This document shows positions 1 to 5,761 of a DNA stretch of 8,759 bases, piece by piece (positions within the stretch are counted from its first letter, which is position 1; each line of letters opens with the position of its first letter). A program made the position numbers and the translations under genes. Location: contig DAITVZ010000120.1 in assembly GCA_036841525.1 (NCBI GenBank), positions 1-8,759 of the forward strand, written 5' to 3'. The notes beneath the pieces were generated by a model, which ran no database searches, was not told where the DNA came from, and was given only the letters and a program-made list of their open reading frames with translations. This DNA is from JAAYEA01 sp012689325 (lineage in GTDB: Bacteria; Chloroflexota; Anaerolineae; JAAYEA01).

Positions 1-167
1 AGATGGACGAGGATTGCCTGGTGCCCTGCACCTGGTTGTGAGCGGCTAGAAGAGACCACGCCTCGCGGCCCGCAGCGGCGCTGGCCCCACCGCCCGCGCC
101 CGCTCGTGTTCGCCTGCTGTCCTTGTCCCGCGGAGCGGGCCAAAAGCCCGCACCAACTGCGACCGAT
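1..167. other. Upstream non-coding stretch, no gene recognised
   Basis: No convincing gene is seen before the first promoter. The plus-strand frame starting at base 2 is open for only 15 codons before a TAG at 47-49. It could be the tail of a gene that starts outside the window, but it is too short to identify. The one clear structure is a perfect 6-bp hairpin, GCGGGC/GCCCGC at 135-140 and 146-151 with loop CAAAA, about 17 bp upstream of the next -35 box. It has no following T-run. It could be an operator or the remains of a terminator for an upstream gene. Confidence 0.4.
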
Positions 168-196
168 TTGCCTTGGGAACAGACTCGGTATATAAT
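168..196 (+). promoter_or_regulatory. Sigma-70-type promoter of the MFS gene
   Basis: The -35 box TTGCCT (168-173, 4/6 match to TTGACA) and a perfect -10 box TATAAT (191-196) are separated by exactly 17 bp. Transcription would begin near 203, leaving a leader of about 105 nt before the ATG at 308. The same TTGCC type of -35 occurs in the promoter at 5696-5724. Placement here rules out the longer in-frame ATG at 173 as a translation start, because it would lie inside the promoter. Confidence 0.75.
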
Positions 197-307
197 GGGT
201 TTTGTACCTCACAGTTGCATCGCTGCCAGCGCTCTTGCTCCTGGCCAGCACCTCAGGGCTACCCGTGCCCGCTTCGCTGGCCCCGCGCCATTGGGGAGGG
301 GACACCC

Positions 308-1558
308 ATGCGCAAGACCTGGCAACTCCCGTTCTTTACCATCTGGACCGGACAGGCCTTCTCGCTGCTTGGCAGCCATCTGGTCAAGTTCGCCCTCATC
401 TGGTGGCTGACCGAGAGCACTGGCTCGGCGGCGGTGCTCGCCACCGCCACCACCATGGGCATGCTCCCAACCATCTTGCTCGGCCCCTTCGCCGGCACGC
501 TGATCGACCGCCTGAAGCGCAAGTGGGTGCTCATCCTCTCCGATGCCAGCACCGCCCTCTTCACGGTCTTGCTGGGTCTCCTCTTCTGGCTGGGCATCGC
601 CCAGCCCTGGCACGTCTTCCTGACCATCTTGCTTCGCGCCGTGGGCGACGCCTTCCAGAACCCCACCATGATGACCACCACCGCGATGATGGTCCCCAAG
701 GAGCAGCTCAGCCGCGTGGCCGCCATGAACCAGGCGCTGCAGGGCATCCTCGGATTCGTCGCGCCGGGGCTGGGGGCGCTGCTGCTGGCGCTGGCGCCCA
801 TGCAGGGCATTCTCGCCCTGGATGTGGTCACGGCCATCATCGCCATCGCGCCACTGTTCTTTGTCGCTGTACCGCAGCCCGCGCCTCGCGCCAAGAGGAT
901 GACGCCCCGCTCCTTCCTAGCCGACACGGGCTTTGGCTTTCGCTACATCTGGGACTATCGTGGCTTGCGCCACTTCGTCGGCACGGGCGTCGTGGTTTAC
1001 CTCACGGGGATGCCCATGGTGGCCTTTGTGCCGCTGCTGATCACGCGGCACTTTCAGGGCGGCGCGACCGAGCTCGCGCTCGTGCAGTCGGCCCTCGGGA
1101 TCGGCGCGATCCTGGGGGGCCTGATCGCGAGCGTATGGGGCGGCTTCCGCCGCAAGATGACCACCGTCGTGGTCGGCTCGACGGTCTCTGTCCTGGGCTG
1201 GCTGATCGTGCCGCTCCTCCCCGCCCAGGCCTATCGGATCGCCGTCGCCCTCTACTTTGTAGCCGCGATCGCGCAAGCGATTCGGCTGGCCCCAACCCAG
1301 GCCATCATGCAGAGCATCATCCCGCCGGAAGTGCAGGGGCGCGTCTTTTCGTGTGACTCCAGTCTGCGCCAGGCGTCGGGTCCCCTCGCGCTGTTCATCG
1401 CCGCGCCTATCGCCGAGGCCGTCGGCGTGCGGCCGGTCATGGTTTTCGGGGCTCTGGGCTGCTTGCTAGCCACCGCGCTGCGCTACTGGATCCACGACGT
1501 CTATGACATCGAGGACAGCGTCGCGCCGCCGGTGCCGGTGGCCGCGGCGGAGGCTTAG
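308..1558 (+). CDS. MFS drug/macrolide-type efflux transporter
   Basis: A 416-residue inner-membrane secondary transporter of the major facilitator superfamily, most like the EntS/macrolide-efflux branch (MFS_3/MFS_1). It probably exports a small molecule by proton antiport; the substrate cannot be told. Hydrophobic segments alternate through the whole length, consistent with 12 helices. The N-terminal half carries a motif A-like loop, GPFAGTLIDRLKRKW (about residues 59-73), followed by the VPKEQLSRVAAMNQ stretch (about 132-145) typical of Mef-like exporters. The C-terminal half has the QGRVFS segment, and the tail is Ala/Pro/Val-rich and cytosolic. The start is the ATG at 308, because GGGGAGGGG at 293-301 gives a 6-nt spacing; an upstream in-frame ATG at 173 falls in the promoter. 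The gene stands alone, with its own promoter and a hairpin directly after the stop. Family is confident, substrate unknown. Confidence 0.92.
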   Translation: MRKTWQLPFFTIWTGQAFSLLGSHLVKFALIWWLTESTGSAAVLATATTMGMLPTILLGPFAGTLIDRLKRKWVLILSDASTALFTVLLGLLFWLGIAQPWHVFLTILLRAVGDAFQNPTMMTTTAMMVPKEQLSRVAAMNQALQGILGFVAPGLGALLLALAPMQGILALDVVTAIIAIAPLFFVAVPQPAPRAKRMTPRSFLADTGFGFRYIWDYRGLRHFVGTGVVVYLTGMPMVAFVPLLITRHFQGGATELALVQSALGIGAILGGLIASVWGGFRRKMTTVVVGSTVSVLGWLIVPLLPAQAYRIAVALYFVAAIAQAIRLAPTQAIMQSIIPPEVQGRVFSCDSSLRQASGPLALFIAAPIAEAVGVRPVMVFGALGCLLATALRYWIHDVYDIEDSVAPPVPVAAAEA

Positions 1559-1578
1559 CCCGCTCCCTCGGGGGCGGG
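1559..1578 (+). terminator. Hairpin directly after the MFS stop codon
   Basis: CCCGCTCC (1559-1566) pairs with GGGGCGGG (1571-1578), an 8-bp stem with one G-T pair and the loop CTCG. It starts at the base after the stop codon. No T-run follows (GAAGTGATG), so intrinsic termination would be weak. It may instead protect the 3' end of the message or mark a Rho-assisted end. Confidence 0.4.
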
Positions 1579-1619
1579 GAAGTGATGTCCGGGAGACGGT
1601 GACGCCAGGTTGCCCCCAG

Positions 1620-1648
1620 TTGACAAGATGTGACAATCCAAGTATCCT
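1620..1648 (+). promoter_or_regulatory. Promoter of the DUF4258 remnant/DUF2283 pair
   Basis: A perfect -35 box TTGACA (1620-1625), a 17-bp spacer and a -10 box TATCCT (1643-1648, 4/6). The predicted start of transcription near 1655 is about 20 nt before the first ATG of the remnant. The promoter looks intact even though the first gene is broken, so the DUF2283 gene downstream may still be transcribed. Confidence 0.65.
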
Positions 1649-1675
1649 CTAGCCAGAATGCTACAGGATGGAATG

Positions 1676-1803
1676 ATGGACTACCACCTAACGGAGCACG
1701 CGTGGCTTTCGGCGGGCGGGTACTGCGCGTGATCGTGAATGTCAAGGTCGAGCCGCCGCGCGTCGTGACGGCCTACTATGACAGAAGGAGAAGGGACCGA
1801 TGA
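1676..1803 (+). pseudogene. Decayed DUF4258-like (RelE/BrnT-type toxin) gene
   Basis: Two pieces in different frames look like the ends of one DUF4258 protein. The start piece, at ATG 1676 (AGGA at 1665-1668, 7-nt spacing), reads MDYHLTEHAW and reaches a TGA at 1730-1732. MDYxLTxHA is the usual opening of these proteins. The end piece lies in the +2-shifted frame, about 1702-1803, and contains GRVLRVIVNV and PPRVVTAYYDRR, like the closing beta strands (lrVvv...prVVTvy.dr) of the family. The family is about 75-90 residues, whereas the two pieces make about 42, so some 35-45 codons including the central helix are missing. The simplest reading is an internal deletion that also shifted frame, near 1700-1712. 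The second frame ends in TGA at 1801-1803, overlapping the next start as ATGA. The family assignment is from memory of its consensus. Confidence 0.6.
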
Positions 1804-2012
1804 TCTTGAGAATCGATCACCAGGCAGACGCCTTGTATCTGAGCTTGAGCGAGGCCGCGGTCAGCGAATCCGACGAAGTAGCGCCGGGAGTCATCGTGGA
1901 CTATGACGAACAGGGGCGTGCCGTGGGCATCGAGATGCTGCATCTCTCCAAACGTGTGTCAGTAACCGATATCCAGCGGTTACTCTTTGAGACGGTGCCG
2001 CTGGCGGCTTAG
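1800..2012 (+). CDS. DUF2283 family protein, candidate orphan antitoxin
   Basis: A 70-residue protein matching the DUF2283 pattern: an opening IDHQADALYLSLSE (5-18), then PGVIVDYDEQGRAVGIEML (29-47), the family's hallmark VDyDeeGrvvGIEi, then a short C-terminal helix. DUF2283 proteins are small alpha/beta proteins of unproven biochemical role. They often sit directly next to DUF4258 proteins and have been proposed as the antitoxin half of type II-like pairs. Here the start is fixed by AGAAGGAGAAGG just upstream (about 1782-1793) and by the ATGA overlap with the remnant frame, which implies ancestral translational coupling. Because the partner is broken, this copy may be a leftover or may now act against related toxins elsewhere. 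Length is normal and the frame is intact. Confidence 0.8.
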   Translation: MILRIDHQADALYLSLSEAAVSESDEVAPGVIVDYDEQGRAVGIEMLHLSKRVSVTDIQRLLFETVPLAA

Positions 2013-2101
2013 GTCGCGCCTTCGATCCGACACATGCCCGCGGGGCTTCCTGCGCCAAGCAGTCGTCCCGCGGCGCTGTCCCACAACTTCGGCCCACTTC
2101 C

Positions 2102-3028
2102 CTATCCCCCCGCCCGCTCATAGCTATACGAGGCCGTCTCGCTCCCCGCGCCCAGCGACCGGTAGAGGGCGATGGCCGAGGGGCTGTACTCCGTGATGTG
2201 CGCCCGGCGTATCCCCATTCCCTGCAAGCGGTAGAGGCACTCCTGGATCACCGCCCGGGCCAGGCCGCGACGCCGATAGGCGCTGTGCGTGCAGACCCGC
2301 TCGACGTCGGCTTCCGCGTTTCGCGCGTCGATCAGCGCCTCGCAGCCGGAGGCGAACGTGCCGTCCGGGGCCACGACGCAGAGGTCGGTGGGCGCGTGGT
2401 AGGTCGGCCCGCTGTGGTAGATCTGCTGCCACGCCAGCACCTGCGCCATCTCGGGTTCGGACATGACCCGGTCCTCAAAGCCATCGGTGCGCATCACCCG
2501 CTGCGCCCGATAGCCGGGGTGGGCCGCCATATCTACGATGGAAAAGCCCTCCTCCAGCGGGTAACGCGCGGGCAGCGGCTGGGTCAGGTCGAAAGCCTGC
2601 GTATAGAACGTGCTGCGCCGCTGGAACCCGGCGCGCTCCAGCGCGGCGATCTCGAGCTCTTGCGCCGCCGTGACCTCCATGGTGAACCGCGGCCCGCGCG
2701 CCGCCCAGGCGTTCAGCGCCCAGCCCAGCATCCCCTCAAAAAGGAAGCGATACCCCGCCGCGGTGAGGATGGCGAAATCGGCGTCGCCATTCTCCGAGAC
2801 GGCGAACCCGGCCAGCTCGCCGAACCCGTCGAACCAGAGGTGGGCGTTGGCCTCGCAAAAGCGCTCGATGGGCCACTTGTGCGCCCAGACCGAATAGCGC
2901 CAATCCACCAACCGCCCCAGGCACCAGGTCGAGTACGTGCGGACCGCCGGGTTATTGGCGATCACAAACTGCGCCAGCCGGCCAAAATCGCCAAGGGATT
3001 CGGCATAGTCGCGATGGGTCGTCTTCAC
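2102..3028 (-). CDS. Two-domain GNAT N-acetyltransferase
   Basis: A 308-residue cytosolic protein whose C-terminal half is a clear GNAT domain. Strand 4 and the acetyl-CoA pyrophosphate loop are VERVCTHSAYRRRGLAR (242-258), with RRRGLA as the Q/RxxGxG/A signature. The helix AVIQECLYRL and the closing strand ITEYSPSAIALYRSLG (278-293) follow, giving the usual asparagine/serine-then-ALYRSLGF ending. The N-terminal half (about 45-150) has its own GNAT-like ending, LEIAALERAGFQRR (125-138), so it is probably a second, degenerate domain, as in tandem GNAT proteins. The acceptor substrate is unknown. The start codon is GTG at 3028-3026, supported by GAGGAGG on the minus strand (3034-3040) with a 5-nt spacing. 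It lies 130 bp after the Fpg-like gene and may be the last gene of that transcript. It converges with the DUF2283 gene, leaving an 89-bp gap with no convincing terminator. Confidence 0.85.
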   Translation of the reverse strand: MKTTHRDYAESLGDFGRLAQFVIANNPAVRTYSTWCLGRLVDWRYSVWAHKWPIERFCEANAHLWFDGFGELAGFAVSENGDADFAILTAAGYRFLFEGMLGWALNAWAARGPRFTMEVTAAQELEIAALERAGFQRRSTFYTQAFDLTQPLPARYPLEEGFSIVDMAAHPGYRAQRVMRTDGFEDRVMSEPEMAQVLAWQQIYHSGPTYHAPTDLCVVAPDGTFASGCEALIDARNAEADVERVCTHSAYRRRGLARAVIQECLYRLQGMGIRRAHITEYSPSAIALYRSLGAGSETASYSYERAGG

Positions 3029-3089
3029 GGGCGCCTCCTCGTGAGTCGGGGCCGGCCTGCGGCGCGGCAGAGCCAGGACGGATATGGCT

Positions 3090-3103
3090 GGCGGCGCGCC
3101 GCC
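3090..3103. repeat. 14-bp perfect GC palindrome before the GNAT gene
   Basis: GGCGGCGCGCCGCC is a perfect palindrome with no loop. It lies in the 130-bp gap between the Fpg-like stop and the GNAT start. It could be a protein-binding site or the core of a hairpin in the transcript, though zero-loop palindromes fold poorly as RNA. In DNA of this GC content, a chance occurrence is possible. Confidence 0.35.
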
Positions 3104-3115
3104 TCCAACCCAGCT

Positions 3116-3145
3116 CCTTTTTCGTGTATTTGGTGTGTTTCGTGG
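3116..3145 (-). repeat. Imperfect short tandem CACGAAA/CACCAAA array
   Basis: Read on the minus strand, this gap just after the Fpg-like stop holds CCACGAAA, CACACCAAA and TACACGAAAAAG in series: three degenerate copies of an 8-9 base unit (A/C)CAC(G/C)AAA. It is much richer in A than the surrounding DNA. I recall similar ACCACGAAACACACGAAA phrases between genes of many environmental bacteria, but that recollection was not checked. No function can be assigned. Confidence 0.45.
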
Positions 3146-3158
3146 TTGCCAGTCCCGC

Positions 3159-3980
3159 CTACAACGGCTGGCAGGTCGGGCAGTAATAGATCGCCCCGCC
3201 CAGGAACGGCTCCTTGCGGATGATCGCGCCGCAGGCCGGGCAGGGACTGTCCACGGTGTTCTTGCTGAGCACCGTCACGTACCCGCCGGGGCGGCCATAG
3301 AGGTCGAGCTCGGTATCGCGCCCGCCCTGCACGGTCATGGCCGCCAGCACCGCCTTGACCGCGCCGTACATGGCGTCCAACTCGGCTGGGGCGAGCCCGC
3401 CCATCTTGCGCTTCGGATGGATGCGCGCCGTCCAGAGGATATCTTGCAGCACGCCATTCCCCAGCCCAGGGATGCGCTGCTCCGTCGCCAGGAACGCCTT
3501 GGCGGCCAGTTTGGGCGTCTCCGCGCCGAACAGCGTATCGAAATAGGCCCGATCGAAGGCGTCGGTCAGCGGCGAGGGCTTGGCCAGGGCGGCGTCGCGC
3601 TCGAACCAGACCTTCTTGGCATCCGGCGGGAAGCAAAAGAACCCGCCCCAGAGCTGGCAGGCGCCGCTAAAGGCCGCGCCGTCCTCGAACTCGAGCAAGA
3701 GCTGGTGCCTCTTGGGGCGCGCCTCGCCCGCGCCATGGTAGCGCATCGCCGCGCCGACGGCGACGACCATGTCGCCGGTCCCGAACTCGACATAGCCGCC
3801 CACCGCCCGCGCGTCGCCGATGACCTTCCCGGCCAGCTTGGCGTTGTACTGCGCCGGGTCGCCGGTGAACCAGGCGAACTTGTGCGGCGTCGCGTTGGCC
3901 ACCGCCTGCGCGATCCGCTTGCCCCGCAACGTCTCGGTGATCTGCTTTGCGATCACCACCGCCTCTGGTAGCTCGAGCAT
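3159..3980 (-). CDS. Fpg/Nei-like protein lacking the catalytic proline
   Basis: A 273-residue protein of the Fpg/Nei (MutM/endonuclease VIII) fold, normal in length. Order of parts: N-terminal beta-sandwich domain (1-130), helix-two-turn-helix (about 158-192, with PGLGNGVLQDILWTARIHP at 171-189), and a C4 zinc finger with C247, C250, C267 and C270 (C-x2-C-x16-C-x2-C). Classic Fpg/Nei enzymes start MPELPE and use Pro2, made N-terminal by Met removal, as Schiff-base nucleophile. This one starts MLELPEA: Pro2 is Leu and Glu3 is kept. The lysine in the RR.K.YLLL strand appears to be Gly (about 61-62), and the zinc-finger arginine position is Gly262. DNA binding is therefore expected, but ordinary glycosylase/lyase chemistry is not. 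The start is secure: AAAGGAGGG lies 5 nt before the ATG. The gene begins 12 bp after the terminase-like stop, and its Shine-Dalgarno site overlaps that stop. I recall other proteins beginning M(I/L)ELPEA that are annotated as endonuclease VIII, so this is probably a conserved subfamily. Confidence 0.88.
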   Translation of the reverse strand: MLELPEAVVIAKQITETLRGKRIAQAVANATPHKFAWFTGDPAQYNAKLAGKVIGDARAVGGYVEFGTGDMVVAVGAAMRYHGAGEARPKRHQLLLEFEDGAAFSGACQLWGGFFCFPPDAKKVWFERDAALAKPSPLTDAFDRAYFDTLFGAETPKLAAKAFLATEQRIPGLGNGVLQDILWTARIHPKRKMGGLAPAELDAMYGAVKAVLAAMTVQGGRDTELDLYGRPGGYVTVLSKNTVDSPCPACGAIIRKEPFLGGAIYYCPTCQPL

Positions 3981-3992
3981 GTTGTCCCTCCT

Positions 3993-5546
3993 TTATCCTC
4001 CCAACACATCCCCCGCCGCCACCACGCCGCCGCCGGACTCGCACCGCCACGGCAGTTCCTCCAGCGCGTAGCAAAGCGCCGCCGAGAGGAGGAAGTCGTC
4101 GTGCAGCGCCGGGTCGGCCACGCCCCAGCGCATGGTCTGGCTGGGGCCGGGCAGCACCTGCGCCTCGCAGGCCGCCACCTCCCGCCAAAACTGGGCCTGC
4201 GCCTCATCCCCCGCGACCCGAACGTGGTCTTTGAACCGCCCCTCGTCCACGACGCCGGTGAACCCCCAGCCCAGCTCGGACTTGGTGCGGCGGTTGAAGG
4301 TGAAGGGGATGACGCGGTCGCCCAGGGCCCGCCCCAGGAAGGAGGCCAGCCCCGCCCCGACTCCCGTGGCATCCACTACTACGTAAGAGGCTCGCCAGAC
4401 GTTCCGGGCGAGGTCGAGCAAAGCGCCGTATAGGGCCGGGTGCTTGGTCCCCGTCCACCAGCGCCGCCGCACCACGCGGTAGATCGGGCGGCCCAGCTCG
4501 GACAACGAGCTCTGGTCCACGCGCACCACGGTGAGCGCGGTGCTATCGCGCCGGGGCTGCAGCGCCCGCAGCGCCTCCCCCTCCGCCTCCTCATCCTCCC
4601 CCGCTACGTCCAACAACAGGGCATAGACCGCGCCCGGCTGCGCCGCCTCCTCCGCCAGGTGCTCGCCGCGCATCTGGACCTGCCGCGACAGCGGGAACAT
4701 CCCCGCCTGCTCGTCGATCTCTTGCAGCAGGTACTGGCTGCGGATCAGCGGATGCTCCCGCCCCAGCCGGGCGATCTCGCCGCGCACGTAAGCGCCATAG
4801 GGCGCCACCTCCGCCGCCACCTCCTCCCAGGGGACCAGGAAGGCGCGCTGGACGCCGTCGGCGGCCTCGGCCTCCCGCGCCGCGCGCAGCTCTCGCGCCA
4901 GGAGCGTGCGGCTGGTCCACATGGTCCCATAGAAGACGCGGGTGGCGTTGCCGCTGGCCGCCATCGGCGCGAATTCCTTGTCCCATTTGGCCGGGTCCAC
5001 ATCCTGCGCCTCGTCGCACTCGAGCAGCAGGTCGGCGGTGGCCCCCACCACGTTGGCCCCCGGCTGCGCTGAAAAGAAGAGCGCCCGCGCCTGGCCCACC
5101 TGGTAGGCGTGGGGGTAGGGCCGGCGCCAGCGGCCCCGCCCCGGCCGGGCATCCAGGTAAGCGGCCAGCCGCATCATGCTGTTGGCCGCTTGCGGGCGCA
5201 GCGTCGGCGCCACCTTGACCATCTGCCCGCCGCGCTCCTGGTAGCGATCCAGCAGATGGGCCTCCAACTGCGCGCTGACCTCGTTCTTGCCCGACTGCCG
5301 GGGCATCGCCACCACAAAGGTGAGCCCCAGCCCCTCCAGCACGCTGTGGCAGATGGCACGGACAATCGGCAGTTGGTAGCGGCGCAGCGGCCGTCCCAGT
5401 TCGACGCCAAGCTCTGCGACGTCCCCAAGCGACGCCGCAGCCTCCCGCCTCGCGGCCATCTCGTCGAGGGTGGCAAGCACGCAATAGACACCCGCCCCCG
5501 GCGCCAGGTACAGCGTCGCCCGGCCATAAAGCCCCTGCTCATGCAT
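3993..5546 (-). CDS. Large-terminase-like ATPase/nuclease, orphan
   Basis: A 517-residue protein with the full layout of a phage terminase large subunit, the motor that packages DNA and cuts it. A Q-motif-like RRYQLPIVRAI (55-65) precedes Walker A, MPRQSGKNE (81-89). Walker B is LLLECDEAQ (173-181, D178/E179) and the coupling motif is YGTMW (206-210). The C-terminal RNase H-like nuclease domain keeps three acidic positions: D313 in LLLDVAGED, D392 in VVVDATGVG, and D483/D484 in ALHDDFLLS. I therefore see no sign of inactivation. A longer in-frame ATG at 5600 was rejected, because GGAGG with a 6-nt spacing sits before the ATG at 5546 and the promoter would start RNA at about 5606. No small terminase, portal, capsid or integrase is present, so it is isolated from phage morphogenesis genes. 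It is followed 12 bp later by the Fpg-like gene. It may be a prophage relic or a domesticated motor/nuclease. Confidence 0.88.
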   Translation of the reverse strand: MHEQGLYGRATLYLAPGAGVYCVLATLDEMAARREAAASLGDVAELGVELGRPLRRYQLPIVRAICHSVLEGLGLTFVVAMPRQSGKNEVSAQLEAHLLDRYQERGGQMVKVAPTLRPQAANSMMRLAAYLDARPGRGRWRRPYPHAYQVGQARALFFSAQPGANVVGATADLLLECDEAQDVDPAKWDKEFAPMAASGNATRVFYGTMWTSRTLLARELRAAREAEAADGVQRAFLVPWEEVAAEVAPYGAYVRGEIARLGREHPLIRSQYLLQEIDEQAGMFPLSRQVQMRGEHLAEEAAQPGAVYALLLDVAGEDEEAEGEALRALQPRRDSTALTVVRVDQSSLSELGRPIYRVVRRRWWTGTKHPALYGALLDLARNVWRASYVVVDATGVGAGLASFLGRALGDRVIPFTFNRRTKSELGWGFTGVVDEGRFKDHVRVAGDEAQAQFWREVAACEAQVLPGPSQTMRWGVADPALHDDFLLSAALCYALEELPWRCESGGGVVAAGDVLGG

Positions 5547-5612
5547 GGCCTTCCTCCAATAGATTGCCCCTTGTGCGCATCGCGCCAGGCCGGATAGCAC
5601 ATTTGTTCTGAT

Positions 5613-5641
5613 AGTATAGCGTCGAATGGCCCTCTTGTCAA
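5613..5641 (-). promoter_or_regulatory. Near-consensus promoter of the terminase-like gene
   Basis: On the minus strand, a perfect -35 box TTGACA (5641-5636), a 17-bp spacer and TATACT (5618-5613, 5/6 match to TATAAT). RNA would begin near 5606, giving a leader of about 60 nt before the ATG at 5546. This is the strongest promoter by sequence in the window. It likely also drives the Fpg-like gene and perhaps the GNAT gene. Confidence 0.8.
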
Positions 5642-5695
5642 GCCTCGCGCCCCGAATCCGTGTGATCCCCTCGATCCGCTTCCCCCTTTCCCAAC

Positions 5696-5724
5696 TTGCC
5701 GCCCGGCGCCAAGTATGCTATCAT
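5696..5724 (+). promoter_or_regulatory. Promoter of the catabolic operon
   Basis: TTGCCG (5696-5701, 4/6) and TATCAT (5719-5724, 5/6) are separated by 17 bp. RNA would start near 5731, about 31 nt before the ATG at 5762. The promoter is back to back with the terminase promoter, the two -35 boxes being 54 bp apart. A regulator binding between them could affect both directions, but I see no convincing operator there. Confidence 0.65.
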
Positions 5725-5761
5725 GGCGCAGCTTCCGAGCACTACCCAAGGAGGAATCCAG

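Noticed and set aside
173..307. 45-codon N-terminal extension of the MFS protein
   Set aside because: Its ATG lies between the -35 and -10 boxes of the promoter, there is no ribosome site, and the extension has no membrane character. The ATG at 308 has GGGGAGGGG before it.
2013..2101. Bidirectional terminator between the DUF2283 and GNAT genes
   Set aside because: Only short GC palindromes such as CCCGCGGG are present, with no stable stem followed by a T-run on either strand.
2198..3223. 341-codon open frame on the plus strand across the GNAT gene
   Set aside because: It mirrors the GNAT gene, shows no recognisable domain, is rich in Arg/Pro/Ala, and has no ribosome site comparable to the GNAT's.
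5547..5600. 18-codon N-terminal extension of the terminase-like protein
   Set aside because: The ATG at 5600 would be about 6 nt from the predicted RNA start with no room for a ribosome site, whereas the ATG at 5546 has GGAGG at a 6-nt spacing.
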